The notes: generated by a model not told the origin, from the sequence alone. Counted from the stretch's first letter, positions 30,306 to 39,473 are shown. The stretch is DNA of 43,487 nt from Clostridia bacterium (GCA_017541205.1 JAFXZO010000002.1:1-43487), one strand, 5' to 3'. A program made the numbers and translations.

Positions 30306-31271
30306 ATGCGCTATATCACAACAGAAGGCCTGACAAAAACCTTTACCGTGCGCAAAAAGCGGGAAAAGGGACGTTTGCTACGCGAAAAAACGCAGGTGCG
30401 GGCGCTGGACAGCGTCAGCTTTTCCATCGAGCAGGGCGAGCTGGTTGGCTCCATCGGGCCAAACGGCGCGGGAAAATCCACGCTGGTCAAGATCCTGTCC
30501 GGCATCCTGACCCCGGAAAGCGGGGCCGTCACGGTGGACGGGCTGGTGCCGTGGCAGGAGCGGCGCAGGCACGTGAAAAACATCGGCGTGGTGTTCGGCC
30601 AGCGCAGCCAGCTTTGGTGGGACGTGCCGATCGTGGACAGCTTTTCCCTGCTTCGGGATATTTATCGGGTGCCGGAAGGAGACTATCGGAAGCGGCTGGA
30701 CGAATTGACGGAGGCGCTGGACCTTTCGTCCTTCCTTCGCACGCCGCTTCGGCTGCTCAGCCTTGGCCAGCGCATGCGGGCGGAGCTGTGCGGATCGCTC
30801 CTGCACGGGCCCAAGCTCCTTTTCCTGGATGAGCCGACCATCGGCCTGGACGCGGTGAGCAAGCTTTCGCTCCGCGATTTTCTGCAGAAGGAAAACCGGG
30901 AAAGGGGCACCACCGTTTTGCTGACCACCCATGACATGGAGGACATCGCCGCCCTGTGCCCGAGGGTGATGGTGCTGGGCCACGGGAAAAAGCTCTTTGA
31001 CGGCGCGCTGCCCGATCTTTTGTCCCGGTACGATAAGGTGCGGCAGGTGACGGTGCGCTACGACGGGGACTTCACGCTGCCCGCGCTCCCCGAAACCTGC
31101 CGCCTCACCCGGGAAGGCGCGGACTGCAAGATCACCTATGAGCCGGCCTCCCTGCCCACGGGCGCGCTGCTCAGCTTATTGCAGGGCGCCGGCGCCATCC
31201 GCGAGCTGACCGCCCAGCCCCAGAACGTGGATCATTTGATCGCCGCGATGTACAAGGAGATGGATCTATGA
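30306..31271 (+). CDS. ABC-2 type transporter ATP-binding protein
   Basis: 321 residues. Walker A is GPNGAGKST, the signature LSLGQRMRAEL, Walker B LLFLDEPTIGLD, and the switch TTHDMED. The N-terminal insertion with many basic residues (RKKREKGRLLREKT) and the WWDVP segment are typical of ATPases paired with DUF990/ABC-2 permeases. A C-terminal domain of about 75 residues follows. Its stop overlaps the first permease start (ATGA). With the next two genes it forms an exporter of unknown substrate. Confidence 0.92.
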   Translation: MRYITTEGLTKTFTVRKKREKGRLLREKTQVRALDSVSFSIEQGELVGSIGPNGAGKSTLVKILSGILTPESGAVTVDGLVPWQERRRHVKNIGVVFGQRSQLWWDVPIVDSFSLLRDIYRVPEGDYRKRLDELTEALDLSSFLRTPLRLLSLGQRMRAELCGSLLHGPKLLFLDEPTIGLDAVSKLSLRDFLQKENRERGTTVLLTTHDMEDIAALCPRVMVLGHGKKLFDGALPDLLSRYDKVRQVTVRYDGDFTLPALPETCRLTREGADCKITYEPASLPTGALLSLLQGAGAIRELTAQPQNVDHLIAAMYKEMDL

Positions 31272-32059
31272 GGGCGTACGTTTCGGCCTTCCGCATGCGC
31301 TGGAAAATGGAAGCGCAGTACCGCGGCGCGGTGATCGGCGGGTTCGTGTGCCAGATGCTTTTCGGGCTGATCCTGGTGGGGCTCTACCGCGCCCTGTACT
31401 TCAGCAAGCCGCAGCCCTTTCCCTTCGGCCAGGTGAGCACCTATGTATGGCTCCAGCAGGCGTTTTTCCGGATGCTGCTTGCCTCGGACGGCGATCTCCT
31501 GGATAAGATCCGCACCGGCTCCATCGCCTATGACCTGTGCCGGCCCGTCCACCTGTACACGTATTATTATGTGCGCGTCATGGCCCAGAAGCTGCTGGGC
31601 AGCCTGATGCGCGCCGCGCCGATGCTGGTGTTCGCGGCGCTGCTGCCGCCTGGGTGGGGGCTGCTTCCGCCGGCGGGCCCGGGCGCGTTCCTGACCGCGC
31701 TCCTGGGCCTGCTGCTCGGCCTTTTGTGCGTTTGCGCGCTCGAAAACATCACGATGGCCTGCACCATGCGCACCCTTGATTCCCGCGGCATGCAGGCCAT
31801 GATGAACCTGCTGATGATGGTGCTCAGCGGCAACGTCCTGCCCCTTACCCTGTATCCGGATTCCTGGCAGCGGGTGATCACCGCCCTGCCCTACGCGCAG
31901 CTTTTGGACGCGCCGATCAGGCTCTACACCGGCCAATGGCTCCTGTCCGACGCGCCGCGCATCCTGCTTCGCCAGGGCGCGTGGGCTTTGGCGCTGATCG
32001 CCGCCGGACGGTTTTTCTGGCACAGGAACCAAAAGCGTTTGATCGTACAGGGGGGCTGA
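31268..32059 (+). CDS. ABC-2 family permease, first subunit
   Basis: 263 residues with about six hydrophobic helices. FRMRWKMEAQYRGAVIGG, IRTGSIAYDLCRPVHLY and the ALPYAQLLDAPIRLYTG region are typical of the DUF990/ABC-2 export permeases. It overlaps the ATPase gene by four bases and is followed after four bases by the second permease, so the three are co-translated. The substrate is not known. Confidence 0.88.
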   Translation: MRAYVSAFRMRWKMEAQYRGAVIGGFVCQMLFGLILVGLYRALYFSKPQPFPFGQVSTYVWLQQAFFRMLLASDGDLLDKIRTGSIAYDLCRPVHLYTYYYVRVMAQKLLGSLMRAAPMLVFAALLPPGWGLLPPAGPGAFLTALLGLLLGLLCVCALENITMACTMRTLDSRGMQAMMNLLMMVLSGNVLPLTLYPDSWQRVITALPYAQLLDAPIRLYTGQWLLSDAPRILLRQGAWALALIAAGRFFWHRNQKRLIVQGG

Positions 32060-32063
32060 TGAG

Positions 32064-32864
32064 ATGGATACGGTGAAGCTCTATCTTCGCTCCATGAAAA
32101 TGCTGCTCAGGAGCCAGATGCAGTATCCCGCCTCCTTCCTGATGCAGACGCTGGCGCAATTGGTGATGGAGGGCGGCGAGTTCCTGGCCGTGATCCTGAT
32201 CGTGGACCGGTTTGAAAGCCTGAACCAGTGGACGGCGGGCAACCTGTTCTTTTTCTTCGGCCTCATGTCCGTCACGTTTTATCTGACGGAATGCTTTGGC
32301 CGGGGCGTCACGGGCGCGTTTCCCGGCATGGTGCGCTCCGGGCAGCTGGATACGCTGCTCCTTCGGCCCCGGGGCGTATTGACCCAGGTGCTGTGCAGCG
32401 CCATCGACCCCAGGCGGATCACCTGCATCGCGGTGGGCGTGGCGGCGCTGGTGATCGGGTGCCAAATGAGCCCGGTTCATTGGACGCTGCTGAAAGCCCT
32501 GGCCTTTGCGGAATCGGTGCTGTTCGGGTGCATGATGCTGCTGGGCCTGTTCCTGATCGAATCGGTGCTCTGCATCCATTCGGTCAAATCCGTGGAATTG
32601 GTGAACGCGCTGACCTACGGCGGACGCAGCGCCTGCCAGTATCCCATCGACATTTTTCCAAGGCCGCTGCGCGCGCTGTTCACCATGGTCGCGCCCTTCG
32701 CCCTGGTGCTGCACGTGCCCGCCGCCTACATCCTGGACAAGCCGCTCTACGGCTGGCCGGGATTCGCCGCGTTCCTCTGCCCGCTTTCCGGGGCCGCGGT
32801 GTTCGGCGTCATGTATCTGGTTTTCCAGCGCGCCATGCGCTTTTACCGCTCGACCGGGAGTTGA
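32064..32864 (+). CDS. ABC-2 family permease, second subunit (DUF990-like)
   Basis: 266 residues with six predicted helices. VRSGQLDTLLLRPRGVLTQVL and DIFPRPLRALFTMVAPFALVLHVPAAY (read as two adjacent conserved blocks) match DUF990 permeases. It is the partner of the preceding permease, forming a heterodimeric channel with two copies of the ATPase. recO begins five bases downstream. Confidence 0.88.
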   Translation: MDTVKLYLRSMKMLLRSQMQYPASFLMQTLAQLVMEGGEFLAVILIVDRFESLNQWTAGNLFFFFGLMSVTFYLTECFGRGVTGAFPGMVRSGQLDTLLLRPRGVLTQVLCSAIDPRRITCIAVGVAALVIGCQMSPVHWTLLKALAFAESVLFGCMMLLGLFLIESVLCIHSVKSVELVNALTYGGRSACQYPIDIFPRPLRALFTMVAPFALVLHVPAAYILDKPLYGWPGFAAFLCPLSGAAVFGVMYLVFQRAMRFYRSTGS

Positions 32865-32868
32865 TGCC

Positions 32869-33594
32869 ATGCCTTCGCTGACCACCCAGGCCATCGTGCT
32901 TCGCCATGCCGATTATCGGGAGCACGACCGGATGCTGACCCTGCTTTCCCCGTCCATGGGCCGCCTCGAAGCCCTCTGCCGGGGCTGCAAGCGGCCCCAG
33001 AGCCCCCTGCTTTCCGCCAGCGAATGGTTCGCGATGGGGGAATACGTGTTTTATTCCGGCAAAGGGCATTTGACCGTGACGGCCTGCAATCTGACGGAAA
33101 CCTTCTTTCCGCTGCGCACGGATTATGAAAGGCTGAAATACGCCACCTACCTGCTTTCCATTGCCGAGGCCGCGGCCCAGCCGGGGGACAGGGCGGTGGA
33201 GCTCTTTACGCTCCTGGCCCGTTCGCTGGGCCGCCTCGCGTACGGAAAGCAGGATGAACGGGCCGTTGCCGCCGCTTTCCTTTTGCATTTTTCCGCTGTC
33301 AGCGGGTATCGCCCGCGGCTTCATCACTGCGTGCACTGCGGCAAGAAGCTGGAGGACGCGGAGATTTGCCTGTTCGACCTTGAAAACGGCGGCCTCACCT
33401 GCCCATCCTGCCTCGAAAACCGCCTGCATACCCGCCCCGTCCGTCCGGAGCAGGTCCTTTGGATGCGCGATGTCCTCCGGCAGGGCATCGATAAAACCGC
33501 CCTGCCGGATCACGACGCGCCCGGCCCGCTGCTCGCCGAATACGTGGAAAACCGCATGGAAAAGCCCATCCGAAGGGACGGGCTGTGGCGATAG
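32869..33594 (+). CDS. recO: DNA repair protein RecO
   Basis: 241 residues. The N-terminal OB fold is seen in TQAIVLRHADYREHDRMLTLLSPSMGRLEALCRG. The zinc-binding part has CVHCGKK and CPSC, and the helical C-terminal lobe is of normal length. RecO loads RecA with RecF/RecR. It is the last gene of the ABC-2 transcription unit; the palindromic repeat copy C with its T-tract provides the terminator. Confidence 0.93.
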   Translation: MPSLTTQAIVLRHADYREHDRMLTLLSPSMGRLEALCRGCKRPQSPLLSASEWFAMGEYVFYSGKGHLTVTACNLTETFFPLRTDYERLKYATYLLSIAEAAAQPGDRAVELFTLLARSLGRLAYGKQDERAVAAAFLLHFSAVSGYRPRLHHCVHCGKKLEDAEICLFDLENGGLTCPSCLENRLHTRPVRPEQVLWMRDVLRQGIDKTALPDHDAPGPLLAEYVENRMEKPIRRDGLWR

Positions 33595-33619
33595 GAGAAG
33601 AGCCAGAATAATTTATACA

Positions 33620-33688
33620 GCTTTCTTGGAAAGAGGTCTGGGGGAAACCGCTCTTTGGCTGCCAAAGAACGTTTTCTCCCAGTTTTTT
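33620..33688. repeat. palindromic dispersed repeat, copy C, acting as recO terminator
   Basis: It starts with GCTTTCTTGGAA, the reverse complement of the copy A tail, so this copy is inverted. The stem GGGGGAAACCGCTCTTTGG (33640-33658) pairs imperfectly with CCAAAGAACGTTTTCTCCC (33662-33680), followed by AGTTTTTTTT. The eight T after the stem make it a plausible intrinsic terminator for recO. It sits between convergent genes. Confidence 0.85.
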
Positions 33689-34633
33689 TTACTCCTCCGC
33701 GGCCTGCGGCTGGGCGGACGCATCGTCCTGCTGGTTCAGCATCATCACGGGCAGGGCTTCCGCGGCGCTGCCGGACACGTAGGTGGGCAGCTGGCCGTTC
33801 CATTGGTGCACCTGGGTGAATTCGATCAGGTTCCGGGTGAGGGATTCGGCGATCAGGCGGTTGGCCTCGGCCTCGGCTTCGGCCTTCACGCGGGTGGAGT
33901 AGGCGGCGGCGTCCGCGTCGATCTTGACCACCTGGGCCTTGGCTTCGGCTTCGATCTTCTGGCGTTCGGCCTGCTGCTGGGTTTCCATGGTCTTCTGCTC
34001 CTGCTCGATTTCGGCCTGGAGCTTGCGCTGGGCCGCGACCTGCTTGGCTTCGACCGCGTCGGTGAAGGCGTCGGTAAAGTCGATGTTCTCAATGGAAACG
34101 GAGATGATGGAGATGCCGTAGCGCTCCATTTCGCTGCACAGGTGATCGCGGATCTGGATGGAGAGCTGCTCCCGGGCGCTGACCAGGTTTTCCGCCGTAT
34201 ATTTGGAAAAGACGGCCTTGGTGTTTTCCAGCATGCGGGGATAGACCAGCTTGCTGAAATAATCGGTGCCGACCTCCTTGAACAGCGTCATGGCGGTGGA
34301 CTTGTTGATGGCGTAGTTGATGGAGCCGATCACGTCCACCTGCTGGATATCGCTGGAAAACGCCTGGGTGGAAAAGGCGGTCTTCTGCTCCCGGTTATCC
34401 ATCAGGATCACTTCCTGGAAGGGATTCTTGAAATGGAAGCCGGCCTCCAGGGTATAATCCTCCACCTTGCCGAACGTGGTCACGATGGCGGTGTAGCCGG
34501 TATCGATCTGCACCGTGCAGCGGAAAAAGATCACAAGCACAGCCAAGAGGATGATCCCGGCCAGGATCAGGACCCTGACGCTCTTGGGGTCGACTTTTTT
34601 CTGGGTATTGACGGGGGTGGTGAACTGAGACAT
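33689..34633 (-). CDS. SPFH/prohibitin-family membrane protein
   Basis: 314 residues from ATG 34633, RBS AAGGAGG. One transmembrane helix (about 20-40) is followed by an SPFH domain (VQIDTGYTAIVTTFGKVEDYTLEAGFHFKNPFQEV seen in two blocks) and a long charged coiled coil (about 190-260, rich in AEAEAKAQ-type repeats). The C-terminus is glutamine- and alanine-rich. Relatives form large ring- or cage-like assemblies around membrane proteases such as FtsH; no protease gene is next to it. The longer frame to 34921 has no RBS. Confidence 0.9.
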   Translation of the reverse strand: MSQFTTPVNTQKKVDPKSVRVLILAGIILLAVLVIFFRCTVQIDTGYTAIVTTFGKVEDYTLEAGFHFKNPFQEVILMDNREQKTAFSTQAFSSDIQQVDVIGSINYAINKSTAMTLFKEVGTDYFSKLVYPRMLENTKAVFSKYTAENLVSAREQLSIQIRDHLCSEMERYGISIISVSIENIDFTDAFTDAVEAKQVAAQRKLQAEIEQEQKTMETQQQAERQKIEAEAKAQVVKIDADAAAYSTRVKAEAEAEANRLIAESLTRNLIEFTQVHQWNGQLPTYVSGSAAEALPVMMLNQQDDASAQPQAAEE

Positions 34634-34815
34634 GGTTTTGATCCTCCTTACTTGGCCGCGGACGGCCGGGCGGCCCCGGCGTCCAAAGTTCCTTGGTGAC
34701 GGGACAAGCATAGCATAAGGGAAAAGCCCTTGCCAGACAAAACTGCCTGAAAAGTACAAAAACCCGCTTAAATTGTCAGGCCGGGCCGCCGTCCGCGCGC
34801 GTCCCCGCGCCGGAA

Positions 34816-34845
34816 TTGCATTTTGATCCGGCGGCATGTTATAAT
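34816..34845 (+). promoter_or_regulatory. promoter of the anSME-like gene
   Basis: TTGCAT (34816-34821), 18 bases, TATAAT (34840-34845), 29 bases before the start codon. Confidence 0.75.
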
Positions 34846-34874
34846 GGAAAAAACACAAGCTGGGGGATGGAAGG

Positions 34875-35990
34875 ATGCGCAACGTGATCGCGCTGATTAA
34901 GCCCGCGTCGTCGCGCTGCAATATGCGGTGCGATTATTGCTTTTACGGCGACGAGGCGGAAAAGCGCCGGCAGGCGTCCTACGGCCTGATGACGGAGGAA
35001 ACGCTCAAAAACGTGATCCGCAGGTGCGTGATCCCGGCGGAGGGCTCCTGCGTGTTCGCGTTTCAGGGCGGGGAGCCGACGCTGCGCGGCATCGCGTTTT
35101 ATGAAAAGGCGGTGGAATACGCCGCGCACTTCAACCGCCGCGGCGTGCCGGTGCAGTTTTCCCTGCAAACCAACGGATACGCGCTCGACGACGCCTGGAG
35201 CGCCTTTTTCGCGAAGAACCGGTTTTTGATCGGCGTATCCGTGGACGGGACGCGGGAGATCCACGACCGCTGCCGCCATACGCCGGACGGCGGGCCGACG
35301 TACGAACGGGTCATGGAGGGCGTCGCGTCCCTCAAACGGTTCGGGGTGGAATTCAATATCCTGACCGTGGTGCACAGGGAGGTCGCGGAAAACATCGCGG
35401 AAATCTACCGGGACTACCGGCGCAAGGGCTTTGATTACCTTCAGTTCATCACCTGCCTGGACCCCTTGGGGGAGGAGCGCGGCAGGCGGGCGTATTCGCT
35501 CACGCCGGAAGCCTACGGCCGCTTCCTGATCACGCTGTTTGATCTGTGGTATCGGGACCAGACGGCCGGGCGGGCGCCTTCGATAAGGCAGTTTGAAAAT
35601 TATATCGGCATCCTGCTGGGCGAAGCGCCGGAAGCCTGCGAGCAGCGGGGGCGGTGCGGCGCGCAGTACACGGTGGAGGCGGACGGCAGCGTTTACCCGT
35701 GCGATTTTTACGCGCTGGACGAATGGAGGATCGGCAATTTCAACGAAAACCGCCTGTCCGAAATGGATGAAACGCGGGAAGCGCTGGGCTTCCGCCAGGC
35801 TTCCTTTCCCGTTCCCGGGGCCTGCGAAGCGTGCCGCTGGTATGCCCTGTGCCGCAACGGCTGCCTGCGGAGCCGCCTGCCGCTTTGCGGCCCCGAGGGG
35901 GGGCGGAATTATTTCTGCCGCGGCTACCAGATGTTTTTTGAATGCTGCCATGACCGCCTTTACGCCCTGGCGAAGCGGCTACGGCGATAA
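34875..35990 (+). CDS. anaerobic sulfatase-maturase-like radical SAM/SPASM enzyme
   Basis: 371 residues, RBS GATGGAAGG. The radical SAM motif is CNMRCDYCFY (C15, C19, C22), followed by FAFQGGEPTL. The SPASM region has CGAQYTVEADGSVYPCDFYALDEW, CEACRWYALCRNGC and a final FCRGYQMFFE, the order found in anSME, which converts Ser or Cys of sulfatases to formylglycine. No sulfatase gene is in the window, so the substrate may lie elsewhere or be another peptide. It is monocistronic. Confidence 0.9.
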   Translation: MRNVIALIKPASSRCNMRCDYCFYGDEAEKRRQASYGLMTEETLKNVIRRCVIPAEGSCVFAFQGGEPTLRGIAFYEKAVEYAAHFNRRGVPVQFSLQTNGYALDDAWSAFFAKNRFLIGVSVDGTREIHDRCRHTPDGGPTYERVMEGVASLKRFGVEFNILTVVHREVAENIAEIYRDYRRKGFDYLQFITCLDPLGEERGRRAYSLTPEAYGRFLITLFDLWYRDQTAGRAPSIRQFENYIGILLGEAPEACEQRGRCGAQYTVEADGSVYPCDFYALDEWRIGNFNENRLSEMDETREALGFRQASFPVPGACEACRWYALCRNGCLRSRLPLCGPEGGRNYFCRGYQMFFECCHDRLYALAKRLRR

Positions 35991-36001
35991 ATTTTTAGCA
36001 G

Positions 36002-36049
36002 TTGTATACAAAAAATGTGGTTGCTTTTTTCGCAAATCTATGTTAATAT
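36002..36049 (+). promoter_or_regulatory. promoter of the sugar importer with upstream GTATAC palindrome
   Basis: TTGCTT (36021-36026), 17 bases, TAATAT (36044-36049). TTGTATACAA (36002-36011) is a perfect palindrome ten bases upstream of the -35 and shares its core with 17579-17590. A further 11-bp inverted pair, ATTTTTAGCAG (35991-36001) and CTGCTAAAAAT (36158-36168), brackets the leader. No gene was found between 35991 and 36206. Confidence 0.65.
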
Positions 36050-36206
36050 GTCCATATAGAAGATCATCAAAATATGTCCGGAAACCGTCCTATGCGATTT
36101 TCACGGGATCTGACCGCTCTGTTTCCCCTTTCCATACGATCCTTAAGCAGCGAGAAGCTGCTAAAAATATGCGGCTATGCCGTGTCACAATGAAGGAGGC
36201 CATACT

Positions 36207-37439
36207 ATGAAGAAACTCGTATCCCTGTTGCTGTGCGTTATGATGCTGCTCGTCAGCGTGAGCGCCCTGGCCGACATCGTGATCTGCCAGAACAAGGTGG
36301 AGATCACCAACGCGCTGATGGACTACGCCAAGCTGTACTCCGAAAAGACCGGCGTTGAAGTAAAGGTCATCACCGGCGGCGGCTCCTCCGACTACAACAC
36401 CGTGCTCAAGGCCGAAATGGCGTCTGGCCGTGAACCCGACATCTTCGTTATCGAAGGCCCCACCGGCTACAACCTCTGGGCTGACCGCATTACCGATCTG
36501 ACGGGCGAAGAGTGGATCCAGTACACCGGCATGTCCTACATGGTCGACGGCAAAGTGGTCGGCTTCCCCGTATCCCTGGAAGGCTATGGCTTGGCCTACA
36601 ACAAGGAGATCCTGGACAAGGCCGGCATCGATCCGGCGACCCTGACGAACGTGGAAGCCTACAGGGCCGCGTTTGAAAAGCTGGATTCCATGAAGGCGGA
36701 GCTCGGCCTGGATATGGTCGTTTCCATGGTGGCCGGCACCACCACCGGCATGACCTGGGTAACCGGCCTGCACAACTTTAACCTGTACCTGACCGTCGGC
36801 ACGCCCCAGGGCGACCAGACCTTCATCCAGCAGGTCCTGGAAGGCAAAGTGGACGACGAACGCTTCCATCAGTATTGCCAGTATGTGGCCCTGCTGTTCC
36901 AGTACAGCACCCAGGATATGCTGCTCAACGGCACCCAGGACAGCCAGCTGGCCGCTTTCGCCAACGGCAAGGCCGCTTTCTATCATCAGGGCAACTGGAT
37001 GGATCCTTCCCTGGTGGTGCTCAATCCCAGCTTTGAAATCGGCTATGCGCCGCATGCCTTCCTGCAGGAAGACACCGACGGCATCATCGCCTTCACGCCT
37101 TCCTGGTACGTGGTCAACGCCCATGGCAATGTGGACGAAGCCAAGGCTTTCCTGGCCGCTATGGCGACGACCGAAGAAGGACATGATTACATGGTCAACA
37201 AGGCCGGCATGGTGCCCGCGTTCACCAACGTGGCCCTGCAGCCCACCGGCCCCCTGTCCATCAGCCTGATGAAGTGGAACGCCGAGGGCAAGACCTATGG
37301 CGCGGAACAGTATCAGCTGCCCGACGGCTTCGGCATGCAGACGCTGGGGCCCATCTACGAGCTGCTAGCCCAGCAGGTGATCGACGTGGATACCTTTGAA
37401 ATCATGATGAAGGACGCCATCGCCGGCATCGCCAAGTAA
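36207..37439 (+). CDS. extracellular sugar-binding protein of an ABC importer
   Basis: 410 residues, RBS AAGGAGG. The signal peptide (about 1-22) ends ALA/D and has no lipobox cysteine, which is unusual for a monoderm binding protein because these are normally lipid-anchored. The mature part fits cluster B/D carbohydrate-binding proteins: GREPDIFVIEGPTGYNLWADRITDLT, GKVVGFPVSLEGYGLAYNKEIL, LAAFANGKAAFYHQGNW and FTPSWYVVNAHG. It heads the importer operon with two permeases; no ATPase is present, so a shared MsmK-type ATPase is probable. The substrate is likely an alpha-glucoside, given the GH13 gene. Confidence 0.92.
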   Translation: MKKLVSLLLCVMMLLVSVSALADIVICQNKVEITNALMDYAKLYSEKTGVEVKVITGGGSSDYNTVLKAEMASGREPDIFVIEGPTGYNLWADRITDLTGEEWIQYTGMSYMVDGKVVGFPVSLEGYGLAYNKEILDKAGIDPATLTNVEAYRAAFEKLDSMKAELGLDMVVSMVAGTTTGMTWVTGLHNFNLYLTVGTPQGDQTFIQQVLEGKVDDERFHQYCQYVALLFQYSTQDMLLNGTQDSQLAAFANGKAAFYHQGNWMDPSLVVLNPSFEIGYAPHAFLQEDTDGIIAFTPSWYVVNAHGNVDEAKAFLAAMATTEEGHDYMVNKAGMVPAFTNVALQPTGPLSISLMKWNAEGKTYGAEQYQLPDGFGMQTLGPIYELLAQQVIDVDTFEIMMKDAIAGIAK

Positions 37440-37469
37440 GGATCTGAATAACCTGTCATAGACCGATCG

Positions 37470-37517
37470 GGGGGCTGCGGCCGGAGAACCTATTCTTGGA
37501 CGCGGCCCCCTCTGTTT
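37470..37517 (+). terminator. attenuating stem-loop after the binding-protein gene
   Basis: GGGGGCTGCG (37470-37479) pairs with CGCGGCCCCC (37501-37510), with one G-T pair, followed by TCTGTTT. It lies between the binding-protein and permease genes and would keep the former more abundant. Confidence 0.75.
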
Positions 37518-37556
37518 CAAAACGGCACACGCCACGAAAACAAGGGGGGATCAGCC

Positions 37557-38456
37557 ATGACCAGCAAACAAAAGCGCAAGCTGACGGAATTTCTGTTTCT
37601 TGTGCCCACGCTGCTTGCGTTTGTGATGGTCATTATCATTCCGTTCATCTACGGTATTTTCTACTCCTTCACCGACTGGCAGGGCACCGGCACCTTCACC
37701 AAGATGGTGGGCTTTGAGAACTACAAGGCCATCTTCAACGAGCCCGCGTTCCTGCATTCGTTCTTAAAGACCCTGGAATTCACGATCATCAACATCATCA
37801 CGGTGAACGTGGTGGCGTTCCTGATTTCCCTGCTGGTCACCGGCGAGATCCGCGGCCGCAATGTGTACCGCGCGGGCTTCTTCGTGCCCAACCTGATCGG
37901 CGGTATCGTGCTGGGCCTGATCTGGCAGTTCATTTTCAGCAACATCCTGCCGGCCATTGGCCAGGCCATCGGCTGGGATCTGATCAGCAAATCGCTGATA
38001 TCCAACAAGGATACCGTCATGTTTACCATGGTCACCGTGAATACCTGGCAATACGCCGGCTATATCATGCTGATCTACGTGGCGGCCATCCAGAGCATTT
38101 CCAAGTCCGTCATGGAGGCGGCGGAGGTGGACGGCGCCCGGTACTGGACCCGCATCGCCAAGATCCAGATTCCCCTGATGGCGAACGCGTTCACCATCTC
38201 CCTGTTCCTGACGCTGACCAACAGCTTCAAGATGTACGATGTGAACGTGGCCCTGACCAACGGCGGCCCCGTGTCCATCTTCATGAACAAACCGGTCCAG
38301 GGCTCGGAGCTGCTGGCCCTGAACATCTACAACACCGCTTTCAAATTCAACAACATGGCCCAGGGCCAGGCCAAGGCCGTGCTGTTCTTCGTGGTGCTGA
38401 CTGTGTTCTCCATTATCCAGGTCTCCTACAACAAGAGCAAGGAGGTTGAGGCATAA
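37557..38456 (+). CDS. sugar ABC transporter permease (MalF/UgpA-like)
   Basis: 299 residues with six transmembrane helices starting at TEFLFLVPTLLAFVMVIIIPF. The cytoplasmic EAA loop is SVMEAAEVDGARYWTRIAKIQIPLM, in which EAA---G contacts the ATPase. RBS AAGGGGGG (about 37540) precedes the ATG. The stop TAA overlaps the next start by one base (TAATG), so translation is coupled to the second permease. Confidence 0.93.
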   Translation: MTSKQKRKLTEFLFLVPTLLAFVMVIIIPFIYGIFYSFTDWQGTGTFTKMVGFENYKAIFNEPAFLHSFLKTLEFTIINIITVNVVAFLISLLVTGEIRGRNVYRAGFFVPNLIGGIVLGLIWQFIFSNILPAIGQAIGWDLISKSLISNKDTVMFTMVTVNTWQYAGYIMLIYVAAIQSISKSVMEAAEVDGARYWTRIAKIQIPLMANAFTISLFLTLTNSFKMYDVNVALTNGGPVSIFMNKPVQGSELLALNIYNTAFKFNNMAQGQAKAVLFFVVLTVFSIIQVSYNKSKEVEA

Positions 38457-39412
38457 TGGCAAAGACAGAGAAAGAGCTCGTCAAGACCGCCGGCGCCGCC
38501 GCATCCCAGCCCAAAAGGCGGAAAGAGAAAGAGCAAATCGAGCGCATGGCCGGTTCCGTTCCCCATCCGGGGAGGCGGATCGCCCTCGAGATCGTTACGC
38601 TCATCCTCTTTATCCTGTTCATGCTGCCCTTCGTGATCGTGCTGCTCAACTCCATGCGCACCAACGCGGAGATCATCAACCAGCCCGTCGGCCTGCCCGA
38701 AAACGCGGGCAACTTGTTCCAGAACATTGCCGACGTATGGAACAACCCCACCTTCAACTTCCTCGCCGCCTGCCGCGACAGCCTGATTATCACCGTCCTG
38801 TCTCTTGCCGCCATCTCCATCTTCTCGGCCATGGCCGCCTGGGTGCTGGTGCGCAATAAGACCCGGTGGAGCAACCTGATGTTCCTGATGTACGTTGCCG
38901 CCATGGTGATCCCCTTCCAGGTCGTGATGTTCCCCCTGCTGACCTGGTTCAAGACCGTGGGCGATTTCCTGCATATCCCCATGCTCCGCAGCTATCAGGG
39001 CATCATCTTTGCCTACCTGGGCTTTGGCGAGGCTATGAGCATCTTTATTTTCCACGGCTTCATCAAGGGCGTGCCGCTGGAACTGGAGGAAGCGGCGGAC
39101 ATCGACGGCTGCACCCGCGCAGGCACGTTCTTCCGCATCGTGTTCCCGCTTTTGCAGCCCGTGTTCGTGACCGTCCTGGTGCTCAACGGCCTGTGGATCT
39201 GGAACGACTATCTGCTGCCGCTGCTGGTGCTGGGCGCTTCCGGCGATATCCGCACCATCCCGCTGGCCGTGCAGGGCTTCAACGGCTCGTTCGTGAAGCA
39301 GTGGAACCTCATCATGGTGTCCACGCTGCTGGCCATGCTGCCCATCATCATCCTGTATATCTTCGCGCAGAAGTATATCGTCAAGGGCATGGTGGAAGGC
39401 TCCATCAAGTAA
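38456..39412 (+). CDS. sugar ABC transporter permease (MalG/UgpE-like)
   Basis: 318 residues: a basic N-terminal tail of about 35 residues (KRRKEKEQIERMAG), then six helices. The EAA loop is LELEEAADIDGCTRAGTFFRIVFPLL. The long charged tail is longer than usual for the family. It pairs with the preceding permease; together with a shared ATPase it would import a disaccharide or oligosaccharide. Confidence 0.93.
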   Translation: MAKTEKELVKTAGAAASQPKRRKEKEQIERMAGSVPHPGRRIALEIVTLILFILFMLPFVIVLLNSMRTNAEIINQPVGLPENAGNLFQNIADVWNNPTFNFLAACRDSLIITVLSLAAISIFSAMAAWVLVRNKTRWSNLMFLMYVAAMVIPFQVVMFPLLTWFKTVGDFLHIPMLRSYQGIIFAYLGFGEAMSIFIFHGFIKGVPLELEEAADIDGCTRAGTFFRIVFPLLQPVFVTVLVLNGLWIWNDYLLPLLVLGASGDIRTIPLAVQGFNGSFVKQWNLIMVSTLLAMLPIIILYIFAQKYIVKGMVEGSIK

Positions 39413-39422
39413 TATCCCATCC

Positions 39423-39459
39423 GCGCAGGGGCCATCCGTATGCCCCTGCGCTTTCTTTT
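39423..39459 (+). terminator. intrinsic terminator between permease and glucosidase genes
   Basis: GCGCAGGGGC (39423-39432) and GCCCCTGCGC (39442-39451) form a perfect 10-bp stem, then TTTCTTTT. The RBS of the glucosidase gene follows within ten bases, so some read-through is likely. Confidence 0.85.
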
Positions 39460-39473
39460 CGGAAGGAGCGTTT

